Of a stretch of DNA of 64,000 bases, positions 35,004 to 44,550 are shown piece after piece. The notes under the pieces are model-generated. The model ran no database searches. It saw nothing but the letters and a program-made list of their open reading frames with translations, and had not been told where the DNA came from. Position 1 is the stretch's first letter. Every line of letters starts with the position of its first letter. This DNA comes from Ruegeria sp. R13_0 (GTDB lineage Bacteria; Pseudomonadota; Alphaproteobacteria; Rhodobacterales; Rhodobacteraceae), in assembly GCF_017743995.1 (NCBI RefSeq), contig NZ_JAGHRB010000010.1, positions 124,001 to 188,000 of the forward strand, given 5' to 3'. The position numbers and the translations under genes were made by a program.

Positions 35004-38000
35004 CGGGTATCGTCAGCTGGGCCGCCGATCGGGCCCGCATGGTTCTGGCCTTCATCCTGATTTCGCTGGTCATCGGCGGGTTCGCCTATGTCAATCTGCC
35101 GAAAGAGGGCGAGCCGGATATCGAGGTCCCTGCTCTGTTCGTATCGGTCGTCTTCCCCGGAATCTCAGCCGAAGATTCCGAGAACCTGCTGGTCAAACCG
35201 ATGGAAACCGAGCTGGCGGATTTGGATGGTCTGAAAGAAATGACCGCCACTGCCGCCGAAGGCTATGCAGGCCTGTTTCTTGAGTTCGAATTCGGCTGGG
35301 ACAAGACCGCAATCACCGCCGATGTCCGCGATGCGATGAACAGCGCACAGGCCGAGTTCCCGGACGGGGCCGAGCAATACTCTCTGAGCGAGCTGAACTT
35401 CTCCGAATTCCCCATCGTCATCGTCAACCTGACCGGCGCGGTGCCCGAACGCACCATGGCGCGTATCGCCAAGGACCTGCAGGACGACATCGAAGCGCTG
35501 GATTCTGTGCTTGAGGCCGGAATCGCTGGCAACCGGGATGAACTACTTGAGGTCATCATCGACCCTCTGCGTCTTGAGGCGTACAACGTCACCGCGAATG
35601 AGCTGATCACGGTTGTACAAAACAACAACCAGTTGATCGCAGCGGGCGAAGTAGACAGTGCGCAAGGTGCTTTTTCGGTCAAAATCCCTTCGTCCTTCAA
35701 AACCGCGCAGGACGTGTATGGCCTGCCAATCAAGGTCAACGGCGACCGCGTCGTCACTCTGGGTGAGCTGGCCGAAATCAACTACACGTTTGAGGACCGC
35801 GAGGGCACGGCCCGGTTCGACAATGTGCCGACAGTCGCTTTGCAGGTTGTCAAGCGTAAGGGCTTCAACCTGATCGACACGGTCGAGCAGGTCAAAGCGA
35901 CTATCGCCGAAGCGCAAACCAAGTGGCCCGCCGAATTGCAGACCGCTGTCGACGTGGGCACCTCGAACGACCAAAGCCGGATCGTTGGGTCCATGGTCAG
36001 CCAGTTGGAGGGCTCGGTCCTGACGGCGATCGCACTGGTGATGATCGTCGTCCTTGCCTCGCTTGGGTCGCGGGCAGCGCTGTTGGTGGGTTTTGCGATT
36101 CCGACCTCGTTCCTACTGTGCTTTGCCTTTCTTGCGGTCATGGGGGTCAGTATTTCGAACATCGTGATGTTCGGTCTGATCCTTGCCGTCGGTATGCTGG
36201 TGGATGGCGCGATCGTTGTGGTCGAATACGCCGACAAACGCATCAAAGAGGGCGTCGGCCCGATGCATGCCTATGTCGAGGCGGCGCAGCGCATGTTCTG
36301 GCCCATCGTCTCCTCCACTGCCACGACACTCTGTGCCTTCCTGCCGATGCTGTTCTGGCCGGGTATTCCCGGTGAGTTCATGGGCATGCTGCCGGTCACG
36401 CTGATATTTGTTCTCTCCGCGTCGCTGATCGTGGCCTTGATCTACCTGCCGGTTATGGGCGGTGTCTCGGGTCGGCTGAGCCGCATATTCGACCGTGCCT
36501 CGGACTGGTTGCGTGGTCGTACGCCATGGTGGCTGCGCGCCGTACTAGTACCCCCGTCCTTCTATCTGGTCTTCCTCGGCGCGATGCAGGTGCTGAACCC
36601 CTCCTATCTGGTCGAGGGCGGCGGCTCACTGCTTGGGGCTATACTGATGATCCTCGGAGCCTTCGCCGGATCGGTCACGCTAGGCGCGGCCCGGATCGAG
36701 CGCAAACCCGACACCAAGGTTCACACGGCCAAGGAACACACGCCCTTCGGCTATGTCATCAAGTTCCTCGTGGGCAATCCGGTGATGCCGATTGTCTCGA
36801 TTGCCGCCGTTATCATGGCTGTGATGACGGTGATTTCGGTGTTCGGCGAAAACAACCGGGGCGTTGAGTTCTTCGTCGAAAGCGAACCGGAACAGGCTAC
36901 CGCTTACGTTCGCGCGCGCGGCAACCTTTCGTTGATGGAAAAAGACGCCATGGTGCTGGCCGCCGAACAGGTCATTGCCGCGCACCCGGCCGTGATCAAC
37001 GTGTTCTCGTTTGCGGGCGAAGGCGGGCTGACCCAGAACAATGGCGGCGCGCAAGACCCAGCCGACACGGTCGGACGCGTCCAGTTTGAAATCATCCCAT
37101 GGGAAGACCGCCCCAACGTCTCGGAGCCCATTCTGGGCGGGCTGTTTGATCGGCATTTCATCGCCCCCGAATATGATGGTGACTATGTTCTGGAAGAACT
37201 GAACACCCAACTGGCCGAGTTGCCCGGTTTCGAGGTTGAGATTCTGGCGCTGGAACAAGGCCCCGCCTCGGCCAAGCCCGTGCATCTGCGGATCAAGGGC
37301 GACGGGTGGGAGCCGCTGACTGCTGCTACTGTCGCCGCCCGAGAGGTTTTCGACACGACCCCCGGCCTGATCAAGACAGAAGACACCCTGCCCCTGCCCG
37401 GCATCGACTGGCAGATCGACGTTGACGTCGCCAAGGCAGGCCGATTTGGCGCCGATGTGGCCACTGTCGGGGCCATGGTACAGCTGGTCACGCGAGGTAT
37501 TCTTCTGGGCGAAATGCGCCCCGACACCACGGATGAAGAGATCGAGATCCGTGTCCGCCTGCCCGAAGAGGACCGCGTTCTGTCAACGCTTGATACGTTG
37601 AAGGTGCGCACGGCGGACGGCCTCGTGCCCCTGTCCAACTTCGTCACCCGTCAGCCGGTCGCCAAATTGGCCGAAATCAATCGTGTTGATCAGGAACGCT
37701 ATTTTGACGTCAAAGCCGATGTCGAGGCTGGCCTGAGCAAAGCAATGGTCGCTGGACCAGACGGTGGTGAAAAACGTTTGGCCGTTCTACGCGCGGTTGC
37801 GGATGGGGCTGAGCCGTCCTTCTCCGCGATCACAGCGCCCAATGGCAAGCAGTACGATCTGGTGCAACTGACCGAGGCCGAGACGACTGAGGAGCTGCGC
37901 ACCGCCGTTGAAAATGGCGAGGCCAGTATTGCGCCGATCAATCCCAATGAACGTATCGCCGTCCTGACCGAATGGCTGAACACCAACCCGTTCGACCCTT

Positions 38001-38782
38001 CGATCACATGGGAATGGACCGGTGATCAGGAAGAACAGGCCGAAAGCCAGGCCTTCCTGTCCAGCGCGTTTCTGGCGGCCCTGGGGCTGATGTTCGTGAT
38101 CCTGCTGGCGCAGTTCAACAGCTTCTACAACTCGGTTCTGGTTTTGCTGGCGGTTGTGCTGTCCACAACCGGTGTTCTGATCGGGATGCTGGTGATGGAG
38201 CAACCCTTCTCGATCATCATGACCGGTACGGGGATCGTCGCTCTGGCAGGGATTGTTGTGAACAACAATATCGTTCTCATCGACACCTATCAGGAATACA
38301 GCCGCTACATGCCGCGGATCGACGCGATTGTGCGCACGGCCGAGGCTCGGATTCGCCCCGTTCTGCTGACAACGCTGACCACAATGGCCGGTTTGACACC
38401 AATGATGTTTGGCCTGTCGCTCGATTTCATCAACGGCGGCTACACGATCGACAGCCCCACCGCACTGTGGTGGAAACAGTTGGCCACCGCTGTGGTCTTT
38501 GGCCTCGGCATCGCCACCGTGCTGACCCTGATCGTAACTCCATCGATGCTGGCCCTGCGGGTCTGGGTGACAACCTATGCCATCTGGCTGGGCAAACTTC
38601 TGGCGCGCGTCACAGCAGGCCGGTCCAGCCAGATCGCGCAGGACATGGCCATCGGCCAAAGCGCTCGGGCCGCACAAGCGACCGAGATCGTCTGGGACGA
38701 GCAGCCATCTGCCGGACCTTCTGAGGACGGGGCGGATCATCCGAACACGCCACCCGGATCGCCGTTGAGGGCCGCAGAGTAA
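35000..38782 (+). CDS. RND-family efflux permease (AcrB/MexB-like, unusually long)
   Basis: A 1260-residue inner-membrane proton-driven transporter. The N-terminal RND signature (AFILISLVIGGFAYVNLPKEGEPDIE), the porter domain, the conserved transmembrane block with FGLILAVGMLVDGAIVVVEYADKR (residues about 395-418; a charged residue pair typical of proton relay) and the second LAGIVVNNNIVLIDTYQEY are present. It is about 200 residues longer than AcrB, with an extra membrane-type insertion near residues 500-570 and a soluble insertion near 910-1000. No outer-membrane channel gene follows, so a TolC-type partner from elsewhere is likely. The substrate is unknown. Confidence 0.9.
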   Translation: MTGIVSWAADRARMVLAFILISLVIGGFAYVNLPKEGEPDIEVPALFVSVVFPGISAEDSENLLVKPMETELADLDGLKEMTATAAEGYAGLFLEFEFGWDKTAITADVRDAMNSAQAEFPDGAEQYSLSELNFSEFPIVIVNLTGAVPERTMARIAKDLQDDIEALDSVLEAGIAGNRDELLEVIIDPLRLEAYNVTANELITVVQNNNQLIAAGEVDSAQGAFSVKIPSSFKTAQDVYGLPIKVNGDRVVTLGELAEINYTFEDREGTARFDNVPTVALQVVKRKGFNLIDTVEQVKATIAEAQTKWPAELQTAVDVGTSNDQSRIVGSMVSQLEGSVLTAIALVMIVVLASLGSRAALLVGFAIPTSFLLCFAFLAVMGVSISNIVMFGLILAVGMLVDGAIVVVEYADKRIKEGVGPMHAYVEAAQRMFWPIVSSTATTLCAFLPMLFWPGIPGEFMGMLPVTLIFVLSASLIVALIYLPVMGGVSGRLSRIFDRASDWLRGRTPWWLRAVLVPPSFYLVFLGAMQVLNPSYLVEGGGSLLGAILMILGAFAGSVTLGAARIERKPDTKVHTAKEHTPFGYVIKFLVGNPVMPIVSIAAVIMAVMTVISVFGENNRGVEFFVESEPEQATAYVRARGNLSLMEKDAMVLAAEQVIAAHPAVINVFSFAGEGGLTQNNGGAQDPADTVGRVQFEIIPWEDRPNVSEPILGGLFDRHFIAPEYDGDYVLEELNTQLAELPGFEVEILALEQGPASAKPVHLRIKGDGWEPLTAATVAAREVFDTTPGLIKTEDTLPLPGIDWQIDVDVAKAGRFGADVATVGAMVQLVTRGILLGEMRPDTTDEEIEIRVRLPEEDRVLSTLDTLKVRTADGLVPLSNFVTRQPVAKLAEINRVDQERYFDVKADVEAGLSKAMVAGPDGGEKRLAVLRAVADGAEPSFSAITAPNGKQYDLVQLTEAETTEELRTAVENGEASIAPINPNERIAVLTEWLNTNPFDPSITWEWTGDQEEQAESQAFLSSAFLAALGLMFVILLAQFNSFYNSVLVLLAVVLSTTGVLIGMLVMEQPFSIIMTGTGIVALAGIVVNNNIVLIDTYQEYSRYMPRIDAIVRTAEARIRPVLLTTLTTMAGLTPMMFGLSLDFINGGYTIDSPTALWWKQLATAVVFGLGIATVLTLIVTPSMLALRVWVTTYAIWLGKLLARVTAGRSSQIAQDMAIGQSARAAQATEIVWDEQPSAGPSEDGADHPNTPPGSPLRAAE

Positions 38783-38789
38783 ACGCACT

Positions 38790-38815
38790 GGGCTGGGAAC
38801 TTCCCGGCCCTTTTT
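38790..38815 (+). terminator. terminator of the RND operon
   Basis: GGGCTGGG / CCCGGCCC (38790-38797 with 38803-38810, one G-T pair) is followed by TTTTT, seven bases after the permease stop. The end of the convergent ABC gene (stop 38814) overlaps the T run. Confidence 0.75.
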
Positions 38816-40637
38816 ACGCCGCTTGTGTGTCGGCTTGCTGGCGGCTCCACAATTGGGAATAACGACCTTCGCGCGCCAACAACGCATCATGGGTTCCCTG
38901 TTCGATGATCTCACCGCTTTCCAGAACCACAATCTGGTCGGCCTCGGCAATCGTGCTCAGACGGTGCGCGATGGTGATCACGGTCCGCCCTTCGCCCGCT
39001 CGGGCCAGAGCATCCTTGATCTCCTGCTCGGTATCGGTATCGAGGGCCGAGGTCGCCTCGTCCAGCAACAGAATGGGCGGGTTCTTGAGCAGCGTCCGCG
39101 CGATGCCCACACGCTGCTTTTCTCCGCCTGACAGCTTGAGCCCACGCTCGCCCACCTTGGTGTCATAACCTTCGGGCAGAGAAGCGATGAAATCGTGGAT
39201 CTGCGCTGCACGCGCGGCCTCTTCCACATCGGCCTGCGTTGCGCCGTCACGGCCATAGGCAATGTTGTACCGGATTGTGTCGTTGAACAGCACCGTGTCT
39301 TGCGGCACAACGCCGATGGCCGCATGCAGGCTGGTCTGGGTCACGTCCCGCACGTCCTGCCCATCAATCTTCAACGCCCCGCCGGTCACGTCGTAGAACC
39401 GAAACAACAACCGCCCGATGGTGGATTTCCCGGACCCCGTCGCGCCCACAATGGCGACGGTCTGCCCCGCAGGCACCCTCAGCGACACTCCTTTGAGGAT
39501 CTCACGCTCCGGGTCATAGCCAAAGCGCACGTCCTGCAGGGTCACCTCGCCTCCGTTGACCATCAGGTCCGGAGCGTCGGGCTTGTCTTTCACCTCGGCG
39601 GGCTGTTCCAGCAGGTCGAACATCTGGCCCATATCGACCAGTGCTTGCCGGATCTCGCGATACACCGTCCCCAGAAAGTTCAGCGGCACGGTGATCTGGA
39701 TCATGTAGGCATTCACCATGACGAAATCGCCAACCGTGAGCGTGCCGTTCTGAACCCCAATTGCCGCCAGCACCATCACTCCGATGAGGCCACAGGTGAT
39801 CAGGAAGGACTGCCCGAAATTCAGGAAGGCCAGCGAATAGGCGGTCTTCAAGGCCGCCCCGGCATAGGCCTTCATCGACACGTCATACCGGTTCGCTTCA
39901 CGCTGTTCGGCGTTGAAATACTTGACAGTTTCGAAATTCAGCAGGCTGTCGACGGCGCGTTGGTTCGCCTCGGTATCCTGATCATTCATCTCGCGCCGCA
40001 GCTTTACGCGCCATTCGGTGACGGCAAAGGTGAACCAGATATACAGCGCGATGGTGACGGCCACGACGACCAGATACCAGACATCAAACAACCACATCAG
40101 AATGATCGCGACCAGCAGCAGCTCCAAGATCAGTGGCCCGATGGAAAACAGCAGGAACCGCAAAAGGAACTCGACGCCCTTGACCCCACGCTCGATGATC
40201 CGACTGAGACCCCCCGTTCGGCGCCCGACGTGATAGCGCATGGACAGTTGGTGGATATGCTGAAAGGTCTCCAACGCGAGCGCACGTAAGGCCCTTTGGC
40301 CAACGGGGGCAAAGGCTGCGTCGCGCAATTGCTGAAAGCCCACGGTCATCATCCGCGCGACACCATAGGCCACCGTCAGCCCCACCGCGCCAAGGGCTAA
40401 AGGAGGCACGCCCTCGCCCGCCAGACCGTCCACTGCGCCCTTGTAAAGGATCGGCGTATAGACGGCGATCAGCTTGGCCAACACCAGCATCGCCATGGCA
40501 ATCACGACGCGGCGCTTCACCCATGGCTCATCCTCAGGCCACAAATAGGGCGCAACCTTACGGATCGTTCGCCAGCCAGAGCGGCGCTCGTCAATTCCGG
40601 CCAATTCGTCCGATGTCATGGGGGGCATACGTCGCAT
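38814..40637 (-). CDS. Atm1/HMT-type ABC transporter (fused permease-ATPase)
   Basis: A 607-residue half transporter. A six-helix permease domain (about 45-340) includes the Atm1-type DSLLNFETVKYFNAEQREANRY, a recognisable glutathione/heavy-metal exporter feature. The ATPase has Walker A GATGSGKSTIGRLL, signature LSGGEKQRVGIAR, Walker B LLLDEATSALD and the switch histidine in TIAHRLST. Relatives export glutathione-linked sulfur or metal complexes (established for mitochondrial Atm1 and Novosphingobium NaAtm1). It stands alone, convergent with the RND operon. The start could be a few codons later (MTSDELAGI). Confidence 0.93.
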   Translation of the reverse strand: MRRMPPMTSDELAGIDERRSGWRTIRKVAPYLWPEDEPWVKRRVVIAMAMLVLAKLIAVYTPILYKGAVDGLAGEGVPPLALGAVGLTVAYGVARMMTVGFQQLRDAAFAPVGQRALRALALETFQHIHQLSMRYHVGRRTGGLSRIIERGVKGVEFLLRFLLFSIGPLILELLLVAIILMWLFDVWYLVVVAVTIALYIWFTFAVTEWRVKLRREMNDQDTEANQRAVDSLLNFETVKYFNAEQREANRYDVSMKAYAGAALKTAYSLAFLNFGQSFLITCGLIGVMVLAAIGVQNGTLTVGDFVMVNAYMIQITVPLNFLGTVYREIRQALVDMGQMFDLLEQPAEVKDKPDAPDLMVNGGEVTLQDVRFGYDPEREILKGVSLRVPAGQTVAIVGATGSGKSTIGRLLFRFYDVTGGALKIDGQDVRDVTQTSLHAAIGVVPQDTVLFNDTIRYNIAYGRDGATQADVEEAARAAQIHDFIASLPEGYDTKVGERGLKLSGGEKQRVGIARTLLKNPPILLLDEATSALDTDTEQEIKDALARAGEGRTVITIAHRLSTIAEADQIVVLESGEIIEQGTHDALLAREGRYSQLWSRQQADTQAA

Positions 40638-40696
40638 TACCTGCCTGGTGTGAAGTGCAATATGGGCCCCGGCCCGCGAAAGGCCAGAGCCTGGGC

Positions 40697-42184
40697 TTAT
40701 TCAGGAATGGTGAACACCTGCCCCGGGAAAATCAGGTCCGGGTCGCGGATCAACTCGCGGTTGGCATCAAACAAGCGGACATAGAGCACGCCGTCTCCGA
40801 ACCGCTCACGCGAGATGGCCCACAGGGTGTCGCCCGCCTGAACCGTAACCGACCGGATCGGCGCAGGGGTTTCCTGCGGTTGTTCCGAGGTCTGCGCCTC
40901 TGCCGCCTGCAACACCTCGACGGGTTCACGTTTGAAAGGCGTTTCAACCCGGCTGAGGACTGTGCCGTCGGAATGCACCTCGTCCACTCGCAGGGTGTAG
41001 ACGCCGGGGTCAATCCCTTCGAGATCGCCCCGCCAATTGCCATCCTCTTGCGGGGTCACATCGGCCACCAGCCGGTTGTTCAGATAGATCCGCACAGCTG
41101 AACCTTCGTTCAGACGGCCCGTCAGTTGCACATCGCCGGAGTCGGAATAGCCGATTGTGTCCAGCTCAACCTGCTGCGGCGCGGAGTTCTCTTCGGACGG
41201 AGATTGCACCAGTTCCACCCCATCTTCACCCGAACGCAGGATAGCAACCTGTTGATTTTCAGCCGGAGTTTCGGTTTCTTCTTCCGGGGCCGATTCAGCC
41301 TCGGCAACGGCCTCTTCTGTATCCGCACCAGTGTTCTGGGCTTCGGCACCGGCATCTGCAGTTTCTGTAACGGTGTCCCCGGCTTCTGTACCCGTGTCTG
41401 CAGTATCCGTATCCAACTCCGCAGTTTCCTCCGTACCCGCCTGCGCAGTTTCCGTACTGGCGTCCGAGGCTTCCTTACCCGCGTCAGCGGTTTCCGTCGG
41501 CTGCTCCGGGTCAACGGATGCCACAATCGTATCCTCTGCCTCAGGCTGGGGGTCTTCAGCAACTTCCGGTTCCGAGGGCGCCTCCTCGGCCGTGGGCGCT
41601 GGCTCCTCGGGGGCGGGTTCTGGCAGGGCTGCGATCAGATAGTCGTCGGATCGAACGGTTTCACTCCCATCCGTTGATTGCAGAACGAGGCCGCGCGGAT
41701 CATCACTGAACGGGACCGCAACGAATTCGGCGAACTGGCCTGTCTCATCGACGGAAAACTGATGCACAACCTCACCGTTCAGCACCACGTCAATGTCGCT
41801 GCCCGGCTCTGCCTCACCCGACAGCAACGCGCTGCCGTCCGGCGAAACGAAAATCTGGTCCAAAGCCGGAGGAGCCGTGGGAGCGGCTTCAACCGCGACC
41901 TCTTCGGGCTGGGCTTCGGGGTCTTCTGCGGCGGGTTCTTCAGCCTCGGCCTCGGTGACAGCCTCCTTTGGCGCAGGTGCGGGGTCCTGCGAGGCCTCTT
42001 CTTCGGGCGCAACCTCAGGCACACGAGTTTCCTCTGCAACCTCAACCTGTTCCTGTACGGGTTCAGGGCTGCTTGAAAACACACCCGACAAATACAGACC
42101 ACCGGCCGCAAGAATTGCCACAAGGCCGACAAGCAGCCCCCAGATGAAACTACCCGAGCTTCCGCTTCCCGATGTGCCGTTCAT
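40697..42184 (-). CDS. LysM domain protein with acidic repeat linker
   Basis: A 495-residue protein with an N-terminal transmembrane helix (FIWGLLVGLVAILAAGGLYL, about residues 13-32), a long Glu/Ala/Pro-rich and Thr/Asp-rich linker (about 35-340), predicted Ig-like/BON-like blocks (DGSALLSGEAEPGSDIDVVLNGEVVHQF and GDVQLTGRLNEGSAVRIYLNN) and a C-terminal LysM (TVQAGDTLWAISRERFGDGV, ending FPGQVFTIPE). The topology implies periplasmic anchoring of peptidoglycan-binding. ATG 42184 is preceded by GGGAAAG. The linker contains TADTGTEAGDTVTETADAGA-type near-repeats. Confidence 0.88.
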   Translation of the reverse strand: MNGTSGSGSSGSFIWGLLVGLVAILAAGGLYLSGVFSSSPEPVQEQVEVAEETRVPEVAPEEEASQDPAPAPKEAVTEAEAEEPAAEDPEAQPEEVAVEAAPTAPPALDQIFVSPDGSALLSGEAEPGSDIDVVLNGEVVHQFSVDETGQFAEFVAVPFSDDPRGLVLQSTDGSETVRSDDYLIAALPEPAPEEPAPTAEEAPSEPEVAEDPQPEAEDTIVASVDPEQPTETADAGKEASDASTETAQAGTEETAELDTDTADTGTEAGDTVTETADAGAEAQNTGADTEEAVAEAESAPEEETETPAENQQVAILRSGEDGVELVQSPSEENSAPQQVELDTIGYSDSGDVQLTGRLNEGSAVRIYLNNRLVADVTPQEDGNWRGDLEGIDPGVYTLRVDEVHSDGTVLSRVETPFKREPVEVLQAAEAQTSEQPQETPAPIRSVTVQAGDTLWAISRERFGDGVLYVRLFDANRELIRDPDLIFPGQVFTIPE

Positions 42185-42310
42185 TCTTTCCCTTTCATTC
42201 CGCCGCGAAACTGATGTGAGTGACTCGTGTTCCGGCGGAGAGTTGAGCCAACCTATCAATCTCGCTATCAGGGGTCAAAACGTCTGAAACAAGCCCGGAG
42301 CGCACCTGTC

Positions 42311-42850
42311 ATGTCCCAGAAATCCGTCTGTGTGTATTGCGGGTCACGCAATGGCAACAATCCCGCCTATTCTGACGCCGCCAAGCAGTTGGGAGCCGCG
42401 CTGGCGCAGGAAGGCTGGCGGCTGGTTTACGGGGCCGGTGATGTGGGTCTGATGGGGGAAGTTGCGCGCGCCACGCAATCTGCCGGGGGCGAAACCTTCG
42501 GCGTTATCCCGGTGCATCTGGTCCAGCGCGAAGTCGGCAAAAGTGACCTGACGCATTACGTGATCACCGAGACGATGCACGAGCGCAAGAAAGTCATGAT
42601 CATGAATGCGGATGCCGTCGTGGTGCTGCCCGGAGGGCCGGGATCACTGGACGAGCTGTTCGAGGCCCTGACATGGCGGCAGTTGGGCCTGCATGACAAG
42701 CCGATCGTGGTGGTGAATGTGGGGGGCTACTGGGACAAGCTCCGCGACCTTCTGGAACAGGTGATCGAACAGGGATTTGCCGATCAGTCCCTGTCAAGTT
42801 TCGTGACTTGGGTCGAGGATGCCGACGCGGCCATCGCCGCTTTGCGGTAG
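42311..42850 (+). CDS. LOG-family nucleotide N-glycosidase (TIGR00730, YvdD-like)
   Basis: A 179-residue Rossmann-fold enzyme of the LOG/TIGR00730 family, which removes ribose-5'-phosphate from cytokinin-type or purine nucleotides. Blocks are SVCVYCGSRNG, RLVYGAGDVGLMGEVA, the signature PGGPGSLDELFEALTWRQL (normally PGGxGTxxE, here Ser-Leu-Asp-Glu) and MHERKKVMI. The biological substrate is not defined by sequence. It is monocistronic. Confidence 0.9.
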   Translation: MSQKSVCVYCGSRNGNNPAYSDAAKQLGAALAQEGWRLVYGAGDVGLMGEVARATQSAGGETFGVIPVHLVQREVGKSDLTHYVITETMHERKKVMIMNADAVVVLPGGPGSLDELFEALTWRQLGLHDKPIVVVNVGGYWDKLRDLLEQVIEQGFADQSLSSFVTWVEDADAAIAALR

Positions 42851-42886
42851 GCAGATGTGTGGGCGGCCGAGGCCGCCCGTTTTCAC

Positions 42887-43345
42887 TCAAGCCAGACGTG
42901 GCGCAGGGCGAAGGCGCTGTTTCAGCACCTGTTCGACCTTGTGAAGCGGGTGGTTGGTCAGGGTTTTATCCACCTCGGCCACAACTTTGGCCAGCACCTC
43001 ACTATGCAGCCTGCGCCGCAGCAGGCCCAGAACATGGGGGCTGGCCACCAGAACAAGCCTGCTGAATTTGCCTTTCAAACCCTTGCGGTTCAGAAGATTG
43101 GCAAGGTCCTGCACGAACAGCGATTTCGCATGGGATTTCCAGTCCGACTCCTCAACCGCCGATTTCTGGTTCGGCCCCGGATCAGACCGCCGGCCGGCCC
43201 TGTCAGTGGGGCGGTCTTGCGCCTCTTGCTCCTCAACCGAAACAACAACCAGATTAGGGTCTTCGGCATCGGTGATGTTCTCGACGAACAGTGCCTTTTC
43301 CCCATCCGCGATAACAACCCAGGTTCCCTGTTCAAGTGCAGCCAT
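42887..43345 (-). CDS. host attachment family protein
   Basis: A 152-residue protein of the 'host attachment protein' family (named from a plant-attachment factor in Agrobacterium). Characteristic blocks are TWVVIADGEKALFVEN, then the DWKSHAKSLFVQDLANLLNR middle, and LVLVASPHVLGLLRRRLHSEVLAKVVAEVDKTLTNHPLHKVEQ. The fold resembles eRF1 domain 2 in related families. The true function in marine bacteria is unknown. Confidence 0.85.
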   Translation of the reverse strand: MAALEQGTWVVIADGEKALFVENITDAEDPNLVVVSVEEQEAQDRPTDRAGRRSDPGPNQKSAVEESDWKSHAKSLFVQDLANLLNRKGLKGKFSRLVLVASPHVLGLLRRRLHSEVLAKVVAEVDKTLTNHPLHKVEQVLKQRLRPAPRLA

Positions 43346-43579
43346 TATGCTCTCCCGTAGTGGTTTCCATGGCTATCCCTCATGTATTGGGCACAAGTTC
43401 TTTGCGTCGCGGCCAGAGCGTTCTGGCGCGGTGTTTGCTTGTGCTTCCAATGGGTGCGGTTCTCTCCCTCCGCCCTATTTACTTAAGCACTGGCGGACCC
43501 GGTACAATCCCGTCTCATACCGAAACTTGACGTATCGGCAAGTTTTCACCTGCGCTTCATGTTCGAGTAGATTGCGGAG

Positions 43580-44365
43580 CTAGTGGATGCCCGCGGTCAG
43601 ACCCCGCATCAGCCATCGCTGCAGCCCGATCACGACAATAGCTGGTGGCAGCAGCGCCAAAAGCGCCAGAACCATACCCGCCGTTCCTCCAAAGCCCGAA
43701 TAGGCCATGCCGCGCACCAAGGTGTCATGGTCCTGACTGGTGGTGGTGATCATGATCGGCCAAACATACTGGTTCCAACCCAGCACAAACAGGATCGCAA
43801 ACACAGCCGCGATCATCGGTAGAGACAGAGGTATAACGATATCAACCAGCACACGCAGCGGTCCGGCGCCGTCCATCTGGGCAGCCTCCATCACCTCAGC
43901 AGGGATCTGGCGCATGTATTGGCGGAACACCAGCACGCCCAGCCCGCTGGCCGTAATCGGCAGGATCATCCCGGCGTAGGAATTGAGCAGCCCAAGATCA
44001 CTGGCAACGGCGAAGGTCGGCAAGATCCGGGTCTCGATCGGAAAGAACATCGCGATCAGTATCACGGCGTAGATCAACCCGCTGCAGGGCAATCGAAAGA
44101 ACACCAACGCATAGGCGGCCATCATCGACATCACGCTTTTCAAGATGGCAACGCCAAGGGCCAGTACCAGCGAATTCCACATCATCGCCCCTGCCCCAAT
44201 CCCAGCGCTGCTGAGGCCACCACGCCAGACCCGCTGAACCAAGGCCCAAAACTCGGGCAGATCAAGGGCCGTGAGCAACTGCCAAAGCAGCAGGCAGACC
44301 GGCCCGCACATCAAGGCAACGCCCGCCAGAAGGATCGCGTGATCGAGGAGGTGGTTTCCGCGCAA
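43580..44365 (-). CDS. carbohydrate ABC transporter permease (UgpE/MalG-like), isolated
   Basis: A 261-residue permease of the sugar-uptake ABC family, with about six hydrophobic segments and the EAA loop EVMEAAQMDGAGPLRVLVDIVIPLSLP near residue 155. It resembles UgpE, the glycerol-3-phosphate-type permease. The only in-frame initiator is TTG 44365 and the N-terminus (MRGNHLLDHAILLAGVALMCG) looks slightly shortened. No binding protein, partner permease or ATPase is within the window. It may be a remnant of a lost operon or use subunits encoded elsewhere. Confidence 0.72.
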   Translation of the reverse strand: MRGNHLLDHAILLAGVALMCGPVCLLLWQLLTALDLPEFWALVQRVWRGGLSSAGIGAGAMMWNSLVLALGVAILKSVMSMMAAYALVFFRLPCSGLIYAVILIAMFFPIETRILPTFAVASDLGLLNSYAGMILPITASGLGVLVFRQYMRQIPAEVMEAAQMDGAGPLRVLVDIVIPLSLPMIAAVFAILFVLGWNQYVWPIMITTTSQDHDTLVRGMAYSGFGGTAGMVLALLALLPPAIVVIGLQRWLMRGLTAGIH

Positions 44366-44492
44366 GCTTGAGGTCCAATCGTCAAAATGGCGGTTTGCCA
44401 GTTGGTTACAGCAGGACTGTCACGGTTGAGGCGGTCTCGCAAGGTTTGCGGCGCGGATTGACCAACCGTGCCACATTAAAACCATGCCAATG

Positions 44493-44527
44493 AAAAAGGC
44501 CTGCCAGCGTCTCCGCCAGCAGGCCCT
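44493..44527 (-). terminator. terminator of sodB
   Basis: The stem GGCCTGC / GCAGGCC (44498-44504 with 44519-44525) is followed on the minus strand by TTTTTC, 25 bases after the sodB stop. Confidence 0.8.
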
Positions 44528-44550
44528 TGTTCCCGAACGGGAAACTCAGA

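Noticed and set aside
37787..38950. A 387-codon minus-strand open frame opposite the RND pump
   Set aside because: Shadow frame with low-complexity Gln/His/Arg-rich translation.
41270..41520. Possible CRISPR-like or tandem DNA array
   Set aside because: The repetition comes from acidic codon runs in the LysM protein; there are no conserved repeat/spacer units.
43346..43579. Possible gene remnant between the host-attachment gene and the ABC permease
   Set aside because: Both strands show only short frames without ribosome-binding sites or recognisable protein pieces.
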